The notes beneath the pieces are model-generated. The model was given only the letters and a program-made list of their open reading frames with translations. It did not search any database and was not told the origin of the DNA. Source: Haemaphysalis longicornis (taxonomy: Eukaryota; Arthropoda; Arachnida; Ixodida; Ixodidae). Taken from it: a DNA stretch of 64,000 nt. The DNA lies in NCBI GenBank assembly GCA_013339765.2, contig CM023454.1, positions 56,687,826 through 56,751,825 of the forward strand, read 5' to 3'. Shown piece by piece: positions 1 to 8,660 of this stretch (positions within the stretch are counted from its first letter, which is position 1; every line of letters begins with the position of its first letter). Made by a program: the position numbers and the translations under genes.

Positions 1-1
1 T

Positions 2-130
2 GCAAGCTGCGCGACCTGCAGAAAAGCATTGGTGGCAAGGGCGCCGAAGCGACAAGTGAAAGGATGAGGGGCAGTTGGGTGTCGCTTCGCGCACTAGCCA
101 CAGTGCTTTTCTGCAGCTCCCGCTGCTTGC
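2..130. repeat. Imperfect inverted repeat (fold-back)
   Basis: Bases 2-28 and 104-130 are inverted copies matching at about 24 of 27 positions. The pairing continues inward through a CGAAGCGACA-like segment near 49-58 and its complement near 80-90, leaving a loop of roughly 20 bases. The whole can fold into one long imperfect hairpin. No ORF or known element end is attached, and the left flank lies outside the window. It could be a fold-back transposon relic or one end of a longer palindrome. Confidence 0.55.
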
Positions 131-577
131 ACAGCTTCGGTAAAGCGACGGCCCCAACCCCAGAACACATGCATTTGCATGGCGCTACCCCGTTGTTTCA
201 AAGCGACGCCCCATCGTACTAGAGAATTCGGCCCCAGGGGCTTCTTCGCAAGATCGGTGCGTAACGAACAAAGTTTATCAACGCCAGAAATCTAGCGGTG
301 CATTCAATTTCATTCGCGGCTACCGTAGCTTGCATAGGGGGAACGATGAAGCGCGATAGCTTTTCCTGGCTTAAATAGGCGAGCGTTGGTTACAGCACTT
401 GCATTATTAGCATAATTGACCTCGCGTCCAAGATCGGTGCGGAAGAAACAACCGTTAGCCCGGCCGAAATTTGTCAAGTACGACCAAAACGAATCACCCG
501 ACAATATTCGCTAGCAGCCTCTGTTAGAGTACCAAATTCTTCGGTCCACGCATTATTTTCCGGCGTGGTCGAGCGTC

Positions 578-883
578 CCGGTACGGTTCTTCTTTGACGT
601 TTTGCAGCGGACACTCAAAAAGGACATTGACGTCCCCCCGTACACCATTCGCTTCCTGCCATTTGAAGATGTTAATCGGGTGCCATATGACGTTTTCGTT
701 CTCCTAGGATTGTTTAGCTTGTGGAAGTGCCGCATGATTGATCGGCATGCGGAACCCCCTAGGCCGACCAAGTGCATCTTTCGGGAACAGGCGGCGTTGG
801 TGCGGAGCGTTTATGCTGCGCAGAGTGATCCACCAGAGCGGCTGCCTCTTTTGGATGCGTGCGTTTGCTTGCCTGAGTTTTAA
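578..883 (+). pseudogene. C-terminal fragment of a LINE ORF2 (tick-transposon type)
   Basis: The frame is open from about 578 and contains VRFFFDVLQRTLKK, then IRFLPFEDVNRVPYDVFVL and SLWKCRMIDRHAEPP, ending in LPLLDACVCLPEF and a stop. I recognise this Pro-Tyr-Asp and Met-Ile-Asp-Arg-His block as the extreme C-terminus of a non-LTR retrotransposon polyprotein common in ticks. It lies after the RT domain and has no catalytic role that I know. No RT, endonuclease or start codon is present, so this is a 5'-truncated copy. The 3' UTR and poly(A) directly after it support retroposition. Clade assignment is uncertain. Confidence 0.6.
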
Positions 884-997
884 TCTTTGTTCGACTGATG
901 TCCTTGCCCTTGGCTGTCTGTTAGTGTTTATATTGTGTGTTAAGTGTCTTGTCTTTTGAAGTTTTATAAAATTTCCATGCATTAAAGAAAAAAAAAA
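884..997 (+). other. 3' UTR and poly(A) tail of the LINE fragment
   Basis: About 100 bases of T-rich sequence follow the stop and end in ATTAAAG (981-987) and then a run of A (988-997). An ATTAAA signal just before an A-run is the expected end of a retroposed transcript and marks the insertion boundary at about 997. Confidence 0.5.
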
Positions 998-1945
998 TTC
1001 GGTCGTGGTCGAGTGAATTGGAGCTTAGGTGCTGGTGTTGTGTATTCTAAATCTATGGTTTGAGTCTTGGCAAAATCTCAGGGATTTGTTTTTTTTTTTT
1101 GCATTGAGGTGTCATCAACTTTTTTTTCAAGGCAAAAAAAAAAGGCAGAGTACCTTGCCGTTTAATATAAAAGTGACCTTTGACGGTAAACTTAGTATCA
1201 AGGCAGCCCCGAAATTTGCTGTGCTCACACTTTCAATTCATGAATCTGCAGTTGGTACGTAACATCAAGGTTAAATCAAATAGCAAGTAAAGTTGTGCTA
1301 ATTGCGTCTTCGTTCATTATCCTATCTTATTTTGTTTAGACTCGACGGCAATGACCCCAGCCCCCCCCCCCCCCCACACCAAAAAAAAACCTTACTAAGG
1401 CTCGTTGGCAACGTCGCTTGTGAGGGAATTCTGCACTAAGTCCCTGCTACTTTCCGTGAGGTTCGGTATTGGTCTACTGTTTTGAAGGTCAAACGTCCAA
1501 AGCAATAGTGGTGGATTACAATACTTGCACAAAAGACCTCGGTACAAAACCCTTACAAAACACATACAAAACCCCTCGGTAACTTCAATACAGTACTCCG
1601 GCAGAGAGTTTGAAAATAAAGTGTACAGATATGGCTAAAATAAATGTACCTGCGATAGACATGTTCGAAGTAAAATACGGACATACCAGCAACATCTGAA
1701 CAACGTCAGCAAAATATGTCTAAATATTGTCCATAAATGAAGCAGCAGCAACATCGAGAGTATGTCTTTACCAAAGTTGAAAAAACGTCCAACATTAAGG
1801 TACCAGCAACGTTATCTCAACATCCAAAAATTTTCATTGAATATTGCACGTTGTACGGATGTCTAATAGAGATACTGCTGGGACATAGACGTTTGGATCT
1901 TTTTGGGACGTCGCAGAGATGTTAGTGGCTTGATGGGATGTTTAA
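998..1945. other. No gene seen; low-complexity intergenic DNA
   Basis: Contains a T-run near 1089-1099, a (C)15 tract at 1361-1375 followed by an A-run, and, at about 1680-1925, loosely repetitive text rich in GACGT/ACATC words. No reading frame resembles a known protein. Confidence 0.5.
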
Positions 1946-3112
1946 ATGGAGCCGTCAAGCGCATCGATTGATTCGTATATGACTCTTAGGGGCTCCTTGA
2001 AGAACAGCACTTTTTACTCCCTCAATCTGACAACAAGTGTTAGCTGTGTTAGGGTCAGAGGAATGGGTTTGTCTTTCACCTCTGAGGTCTCTAAGCATAA
2101 CCCGATGCAGTTCCTTGACCTTAGTTTGTATTTCAAAATTATCCACATTTGTTTTGTTATGATCTTTATTCAGAGAAACCAATACTTAATTACAGGCCAG
2201 CCTATTCTAAAGCAGTAAAAAAGGGCATTGCCTTTTTTGTGTTTAAGCTTTGTTCGAGACAAAGCACGTAAATACTTATTAGGCGCTACCCTTGCGAAGC
2301 AAGCATACCGTCTACCAGATGCAGGTATTTCAACTAGTGTACTCGTCGCTTATAGCGATGAGTTAATAAAAGTTGTAAAGGTCATGCTAAACCTAATTTG
2401 CCTGGTGATCCTTCGCAGAAGAAAAGAATTTTACAAATATTTTGTACACGCAGACGCTTGCCCACGGGGTTAGGAAGGTAGATTCCCGCCATGGTGTTAA
2501 TGTGGTGTTCAAGGCTCCAAATAAAGTGTCAAAAATTTTGTCCGCTGTTAATCTGTGCACTGCCAGCAAAAATACAAGCATGTTGCGTGTTTCTTTAGGC
2601 GTAATGTATGGCATCCCATTGTCTTGTTAGTTTGGTTATATAAGTCGAACCGGTCGTTTCATCGATAAGCGACTGCGTGAACATTATCTGTCAATTCAGT
2701 ACTCCTACCTTTCTAACCTGCCGTCATATTGCAACCCGTGTTCTTGTACACCGGCTTTCTCTGACACAACCGTGTCGTTCAAACACACTAATAATCATGC
2801 AAGGGAGGTGTCAGAGCCTTGTTGATATTAAACAATTGTGAATCCGGCATAAACCAACCTTTTGTGACCTTCCACAAAAGCCAACTTTGTTTAATTGCAG
2901 AATGTTGTGCTTCACAGTGGCAGGCTTGGGTAATTATCCCTTCTGCAATCGAAACGTTCTGTCACGCACGGCCTTTTTGTAGAGATGTTTACGTTTTTAT
3001 TAAAATGTTTAGTTGGTATTGCAGTGGTGTGTTTGTAGCATTCAGTATGGTCATTCTTGCGCTGATTGCTTTTTTATTATTATCCTTTGCCCACTCGCCC
3101 AAGTTGCAACCC
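1946..3112 (+). mobile_element. Penelope-like element (PLE), decayed 3' half
   Basis: Fragments in several frames carry the C-terminal part of a PLE polyprotein. MQFLDL (2105-2122) is the motif after the RT fingers/palm. HGVNVVFKAPNK lies upstream of the endonuclease. A GIY-YIG nuclease begins with GVMYGIPL (2598-2621) and continues YISRTGRFIDKRLREH (about 2638-2685); the YIG glycine is Ser here. A SFKHTN-type block follows near 2784, then QPFVTFHKSQ near 2850. PLEs copy RNA at a nicked target, using RT plus GIY-YIG endonuclease. Stops and frameshifts make this copy inactive. It aligns along its length, in the same orientation, with the PLE at 51.9-54.1 kb. The 3' edge abuts the (TA)n tract. 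Confidence 0.72.
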
Positions 3113-3113
3113 G

Positions 3114-3115
<2 letters not shown>

Positions 3116-3191
<76 letters not shown>

Positions 3192-3210
3192 ATATATTAT
3201 ATATATATAT
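3116..3210. repeat. (TA)n microsatellite
   Basis: About 95 bases of nearly pure TA, with two TTA interruptions near its right end. It separates the PLE 3' end from the 5' end of the CR1-like LINE. Poly Ile-Tyr ORFs across it are artefacts of the repeat. Confidence 0.97.
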
Positions 3211-3554
3211 GTGGGCTTGGGAGAGGAGCTGCCATGCGGTTGCCTCAAGTTTTGCTCTGCTTTGCTCAGGTCCTGACAATCTACGTCACGTGCCTACCGT
3301 TATCGAGATGCCCCGATGCTCCACTGTATTTTTTCTGCTCACTTCCTGCGCAAGTGACCGCGCAGCGATGCCCGGCGCCACCTGATTGCCTCCACGACGA
3401 TTCTCTGCCCTCTAAGACTGCTCCTGTACAACCCCCATCGTCATCGAAATCGGATCTTCGACACCCATATAAGGACGGCCCAGCGACACACATCTTCAGT
3501 GGGCTTGGGAGAGCAGTTTTGCTCTGTTTTTCTCTGGTTGGTCCTCGACCTTCT

Positions 3555-4500
3555 TTGTTTGCTAAGCGCTCTAGCAATGTCAACTTGCTGCTTCTCCCAA
3601 GACCGGGAACTTTATGTGACATTCTTGGTGAATGCATTTATGTTGTGAAGCTGTTACTCTTAGGCGGGGACATTGAGGCAAATCGTGGCCCTCCTAATGA
3701 TGGTACTGAAACTGTCCCCCATCAGGATCCGAGTGAGAGTAGCGACGTTCTAACTCTGCTTAGGTCGCTAAACGGCAAAATCGTTAAAAATCACGCTGAA
3801 GTGCTCTTGCAACTGAACGAGGTGAAGAAAATTCAGTTAAACCTTCAAAAAGATATTACGGACATTAACTAAAGACTTCTGGCTGTAGAAGAAAAATGGC
3901 GGCGTCTGAAGGATGCTTAACACCCGACATTTCTGGCTCCGCGCTGAAGCAGTACGCTGTGAGACGGATTCTATTACCCGACGCCTTGACGAATTCGAAG
4001 ATAGGCCACGTCGTGAAAATCTAATCTTTTATGGACTACCCGATAGTCAGACTGAGGTATGGGTTGAATCAGAAAATAAAATTCGCGAAGCGCTTTCTAT
4101 CCTAGAAACGCCCCTTTCCGAATGGGCAATTGAACGCGCCCACAGGCTTGGAAAGTTTGACCATAACAAGACTAGACTAATCATAGTTAAATTTTCAAGT
4201 TTCAATATAAAAGACTTGGTATTTTCACCCCGCTCTACACTGAAGCCTTCTAAAGTAAACATAACAGAAGATTTCTTCGTTCTAACTAGAAAGTTGCGAA
4301 AGAAGCTGACCGAATTTGGTTTTGCCAGCTTACTGCCATTTTCAATTCGGTACAACAAAGTCTACATCAACAAGAAATGTTACATGCATGTACAATCTTC
4401 TGACAGTGTGTGTGAAATTGATGCTCATAAAGATCATGCCCATGTACACGATGCTACTACCGCAGAACGCACAGCTACGCAGCGAACCCCGCAGTCATAG
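3555..4500 (+). pseudogene. LINE ORF1 (RNA-binding gag-like protein), frameshifted
   Basis: Domains in order: a hydrophobic stretch (NLLLLPRPG to VVKLLLL, about 3580-3662), a 2A-like motif (3669-3692), a Glu/Lys-rich coiled-coil-like segment (about 3755-3905), and an L1-ORF1-like RRM region. The RRM region shows ENLIFYGLPD and IERAHRLG, then the block LRKKLTEFG. ORF1 proteins of this kind bind the element RNA as chaperones. The first frame ends at a TAA near 3870, and the second runs from about 3913 to the TAG ending at 4500. No start is assigned because the only in-frame ATG codons lie in the 5' UTR repeat or the TA tract. ORF2 begins 21 bases later. Confidence 0.7.
3651..3692 (+). other. 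Degenerate 2A-like ribosome-skipping motif in LINE ORF1
   Basis: The frame reads LLLLGGDIEANRGP, with GDIEANRGP encoded at 3666-3692. The canonical 2A core is D(V/I)ExNPGP; all positions are kept here except the first Pro, which is Arg. A Leu-rich run before the core is also typical. 2A-like sequences are known in ORF1 of several CR1/L2/RTE LINEs. With that proline lost, skipping would be expected to fail, so this is read as a decayed copy. Confidence 0.55.
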
Positions 4501-4521
4501 CTAGGCGGTGAAATCAGTTCT

Positions 4522-7178
4522 ATGCTCTCAAATATTCGTAGTGTCATAAATAAGCGTGATGATCTATACTCTTTCATTGATACATGTAACGCAGACGTCG
4601 TGGCACTAACTGAGATTCGGTTACCTGCCAAGGTGTCAAGTAGCGAAATTTTGCAGTGTCAAAGGTCTTTTCGTTTTTATCGTTGTGATCGAGTTACGCG
4701 AGCGGGTGGAGGGGTGCTCATTGCAATCGCAGACGCTTTTCAGTCTTTTTCTGTTCCAATTCCATCTCATTTGGAAATATTCTGCGCAGGCATTCGCCTA
4801 AAACACCGTGACGCAATATTTTGTGTTTCTTACAGACCACCAAACGCCCCCGCATCATTTTGTAATGACCTCCATGACGTGCTTAACAACATTACAATAA
4901 GGTTTCCCAAATCGTCGTTTTTTCTTTTGGGGGATTTCAATTACCCCAAATAGTCTGGACACAAAGCTGTCCAGGAGTTTCAGGCTCGTCACGAGAACTG
5001 CAGAGTTCCTTAATTTGTGTTCACCTTTCATTTTTCCCAACTTGTGACCGAACCGACCCGGATGTCAATAACGTGTGCTAATGTGCATGACCTAGTCCTT
5101 ACCACTTCCCCAGATCTTGTTTGCTCACTCGCTTACACGCCACGGCTCAGTGACGGCTGTTTCATCCATTTTTTCTATTAAAGCGAGCCCACACAAAACA
5201 CGCGGTAAGCCAAAGTACGTCCGCGATTACCGAAAAGCTGACTTCTTGTCGTTAGGTAAAGACTTGGATGTATTTTTAATGATTATATGGCCACAGTTTA
5301 TGAACAAACTGTCACAAGAAATTGGGCTCTGTTCAAAGACAAAGTGCATTCCCTAATTAATAAGTATATACCTTTACGACTGATTTCTTGCAATCACCGG
5401 TCCCCGTGGTTCAACATTACTCTTGAACGTTTCTTAAATAAGAAGAAAAATATGTTCCGCAAAGCAAGACAGAGCACAAACAACACCACGTGGTCCACGT
5501 ATCGTAGCTGCAACTTAGAATTTCGAAACGCTATACGAAGCGCAAAACGTGTCTTTTTCAATGATACTCTTCCCTCTTTGCTTGTACAAAACACCAAAAA
5601 AGTTCTGGAACTTATATCTCTTATAGTTATTCCAGAACTTATGGTTCTGGAATTTATATCTCTAGTTGATGAAAAAGGCGCAGTTGTACCCCATTCTGAA
5701 AGCTGCGTTCTGCTTAATGACGCATTCAAAAACTTTTTTCTACCATGTCAGCCACATCCCAATTCATATCCCTGCGGTACCGCAATACTTACTCCAATGG
5801 AACCACTAGTATTATACTGGGTTGGAATAATACCTTTAATTGCCAAGTTAAAGCTTTCCCTCATCGTAGGGTTGATGGAATAAACTCACAATTTCTGAAA
5901 AACAACCGACATTTATTGTTCCATAATCTTCTTGCGGAAATTTTACTCAATCACTTAATTCTTGTGTATTACCTCACGATTGGAAAATTGGCAAAGTACT
6001 ACCATTTTTAAGTCTGGTGATGCACAAAACCCCCTTAATTATCGTCCCTTATCATTGACCAGTGTCCCTTGCAAGCTGTTTGAACATATCATTTACTCAA
6101 GCCTGGTTACATTTCTTGAAAATAACTCATTTTTTTTCACCGTGCTAGCACGGATTTCGAAAACCTTTTTCTGGTGAAACTCAGCTAATATCTTTTAAAA
6201 TGACCTTTTCTACGCTCTTGATGATGGTCATTACATTGATTGCATTTTTTTGGACTTTTCCAAAGCATTTGATCTCGTCTCCCATCACTTGCTATGTCAA
6301 AAACTACGTGATTTAAACATCGATCCCCGTATTCTAGACAGGATTAAAACTTCTTAACCGATAGATTACAGTTTGTTACAGCCAATGATTACGATTCATC
6401 TTTCTGTCCAGTCACCTCCGGCGTACCCCAAGGTTCCGTGCTCGGTGCACTCCTGTTTCTCATTTACATCAATGACCTGCCTAACACCATTAGATCTCAC
6501 GTTAGATTATTTGCAGATGACTGCGTTTTATACAGAGTGATTTCTTCTACGGCTGACTCATCAACATTGCAATCTGACCTTGATGCAGTAGGTAATTGGT
6601 GTGACAACTGGCAAATGCGCCTAAATACTAACAAATGTAAAATGATGAGACTTTCGCGACGAAGTAATCTTGCTGAAACATTACCGACACTATACACGAT
6701 TCAGGTACAACAACTTGAAATAGTTACTACTTATAAGTATCTAGAAGTACACATATTAAAGATTAAATATTAATAATTAAGTATTAAAAATTACAAAGTT
6801 AATCTGCTCGAATCCGTCCAAAATAGAGCCGCTCGTTTTATTTCTCGCAACTATAATGGCTGTTCAAGTATCACACAGATAAAACGTGACATTCCATTAC
6901 AACCATTACAAATTCATCGCGTGGTCGCCCTTCTTTGTCTGTTTCACAAATACGTTCATAGTGATAACCCATCCCCTCTCCCTCTCGAACCCCCTTCCAG
7001 CATGTCTTCACGCTTAAACAATCAATTCAGCTTTAAGCGTATCTATGGAAACACACTTTCATTCAATTCATCAGCTCTACCTCGTGCCATATCTTATTGG
7101 AATGATCTTCCTGACGCTATTGCTTCTATATCAAACCTTGACAGATTCCATAAACAACTAAATGCGCATTTTTCCTAA
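4522..7178 (+). pseudogene. LINE ORF2 (APE endonuclease and reverse transcriptase), multiply broken
   Basis: The APE-type endonuclease lies at 4522-4953: SNIRS at the start, the catalytic Glu in LTEIRL, GGGVL, and FLLGDFNYP near the end. RT segments follow in shifting frames: NYRPLSLTS (about 6037-6065), FLDFSKAFD carrying the first catalytic Asp (about 6245-6275), SGVPQGSVLG (about 6417-6445), and FADD followed by CVLYR (about 6509-6535), so motif C is intact. The thumb ends near 7178. The reading frame changes at least five times. A local ~42-bp duplication sits at 5600-5665, and an AT-rich scrap replaces part of the thumb near 6755-6800. Without these it would prime cDNA at a nicked chromosomal site. 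Confidence 0.8.
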
Positions 7179-7388
7179 TATATTTGTTTCGCATTTGTGC
7201 TTCTAACATACTTGAAAACGATGCCTTTGCATCTTTGTTTGTTCCTTCCTTGTATTTTGCTCTTTGTTGAATGCTTACATTTTTCAGGGTATTTTTTTAA
7301 TGAATGTATAATGATGTTCTTATACTCTTGTGTATATTTCATTTTCCTGTCTGTTGGCACCTCAAGTGCCTTTTATTTGTGTAGCCCC

Positions 7389-7451
7389 CCTTACCCCATG
7401 CTCCACGTGGAGCCTGTAAGGTTTTTTCTAAATAAATAAATAAATAAATAT
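7389..7451 (+). other. LINE 3' hairpin and (AAAT)n tail
   Basis: CCTTAC (7389-7394) pairs with GTAAGG (7416-7421) around the 14-base perfect palindrome GCTCCACGTGGAGC (7400-7413). A (TAAA)n tail follows at about 7430-7451. CR1/L2-group RTs recognise a 3' stem-loop next to a short simple repeat when they start copying, so this is the probable RT recognition site. Confidence 0.65.
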
Positions 7452-8395
7452 CTAACAACCTATACTTGGAAACACATGTTAATTATATAGTAAGCAATGC
7501 TAACCGAACACTGGGTACCTGCGACGTAATATTTTATGGCTCCATCTAACCTGAAACTAGTTCTTTACCAGACACTAATCCGCCCTAAACTCGATTATGC
7601 CTGTTCAATGTGGGACCCTGCGCATGACTACCTTATTAACACCCTAGAATCCGTACAAAACTGCAGTGCACGCTTTATCCTATCTAATTATGCTCGCAAA
7701 GTCAATATATCTTCAATGAAACGAACGCTAAACCTGCCTCCTCTTTCCCTTCGTAGAAAGCTGTCACGGCTTAACCTGTTTCATAAAATCCACCACTTCA
7801 ATCCACAGCTAAAAAATGAACTTCTTTCCAGTCCAGCATACATATCGTCGCGTATAGAGCACCCTTTCAAAGTGAACATCCCTCATTGTCGTACTAATCT
7901 GCGTTTCCATTCCTTCATACCTAAAACATCAGACAATTGGAACCGCCTGCCAAGTGCGATAGCTACAATCACCGATGCGCGCGCATTTCGCCCAGGAATT
8001 GAACGACATTTATCTGTACTATAGTAGTGTCCCATCATGTGTTTATTCCCTTGTGTATTTGTATAGCTCATCTTCTTTTGGCATTGAAAAGTTGTTTTGC
8101 CATTTTGCATTAGTGTAAATTGTGTGTTCACCTAGCTTATGGCACTCTGGCGCTTACTTTACAGTATTATTTTTGTGCGCTGTAATATATGCATATATTT
8201 ACATTAATTTTCAGTGAGTTGTTCTTGTTTTTTTATTTACGGCTTCGCATTTTCTTTGCTTTAAACTTCCCTTTTGTGTAGTTATTTTTCCCACTATTTG
8301 TACAAACCCCACTCCCTTCTGTAACGCCACATCGGTATTGAAGGTACCGAAATAAATAAATAAACAAACAAATAAATAAATAAATAAATATATAT
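7452..8395 (+). mobile_element. Second CR1-like LINE, 5'-truncated
   Basis: This begins directly after the tail of the first LINE. Only the RT thumb/C-terminal region, the 3' UTR and the tail remain. The 3' end has the stem TCGGTA (8332-8337) / TACCGA (8345-8350), then an (AAAT)n tail with one CAAA interruption to about 8395. It covers the same part of ORF2 as the first element but differs throughout, so it is a separate insertion and not a tandem duplicate. Confidence 0.8.
7536..8024 (+). pseudogene. C-terminal RT/thumb fragment of the second LINE
   Basis: An uninterrupted 162-codon frame carries the CR1-group signature. LIRPKLDYACSMWDP near the start is followed by NTLESVQNCSARFILSNYAR, a Leu/Arg-rich LSLRRKLSRLNLFHK segment, FHSFIPKTSDNWNRLP, and a short tail ending in HLSVL. 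This region lies beyond the RT catalytic motifs. The frame is open but begins in the middle of the protein, and the residues just before it (ANRTLG near 7500) are in another frame. It therefore cannot encode an active polymerase. Confidence 0.8.
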
Positions 8396-8398
8396 ATT

Positions 8399-8417
8399 TG
8401 TGTGTGTGTGTGTGTGT
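8399..8417. repeat. (TG)n microsatellite
   Basis: About nine TG dinucleotides directly follow the AT-rich LINE tail, then TATTTATTTATATATA. It probably grew from that tail. Confidence 0.9.
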
Positions 8418-8465
8418 ATTTATTTATATATATTTAAATTAGGTAACGTGTGATATATGATTTTC

Positions 8466-8660
8466 TCTGGAATACTATTGACTACCCAAGCATTTTTAAC
8501 GCTCTACGAAATCTCGCACACAAGGGTGTTTTTGCTTTTCGCCTCCATCAACTAAGCGGCCGCCGCTGCCAGCGCCCGTATAGACCACGGAGCAAGATAA
8601 ACTTTATATCTTGCTCCTTGGTATAGACCAAGATTTCGCCCCAATTTACTTTTTGCTCTC
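8466..8660 (-). mobile_element. tRNA-derived SINE relic
   Basis: The plus strand reads ACTACCCAAGCATTTTTAAC, CGCACACAAGGGTGTTTTTG, TTTCGCCTCCATCAA and GCGGCCGCCGCTGCCAGCGC, in that order. This is the order and wording of a tRNA-derived SINE tail that I recognise as very common in ixodid ticks (Ruka-like), read from its reverse strand. The same block recurs at 56.48-56.62 kb. The pol III promoter part is too eroded to show both boxes. A GAGCAAGATAAACTTTATATCTTGCTC palindrome-like stretch (about 8591-8617) sits at the promoter-side end. The family name is from memory. Confidence 0.55.

Larger units (their letters stand above)
3211..7451 (+). mobile_element. CR1-like non-LTR retrotransposon, near full length but decayed
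   Basis: A 4.2-kb element with 5' UTR, ORF1, ORF2 (APE endonuclease plus RT), a 3' hairpin and an (AAAT)n tail, in the order expected of a CR1/Jockey-group LINE. It has several frameshifts and stops and an internal deletion, so it is inactive. The 5' UTR holds two partial copies of a block starting GTGGGCTTGGGAGAG (3211-3225 and 3499-3513), with a TATA-like ATATAAGG just upstream of the second (near 3467). The left edge is set by the (TA)n tract, and the right edge by the start of the second LINE. I see no clear target-site duplication. The clade name is my recognition, not an alignment. Confidence 0.8.

Noticed and set aside
3013..3385. Long ORFs in several frames over 3.0-3.4 kb with poly Ile-Tyr
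   Set aside because: They are produced by the (TA)n tract; the flanking parts are PLE 3' sequence and LINE 5' UTR in the wrong frames.
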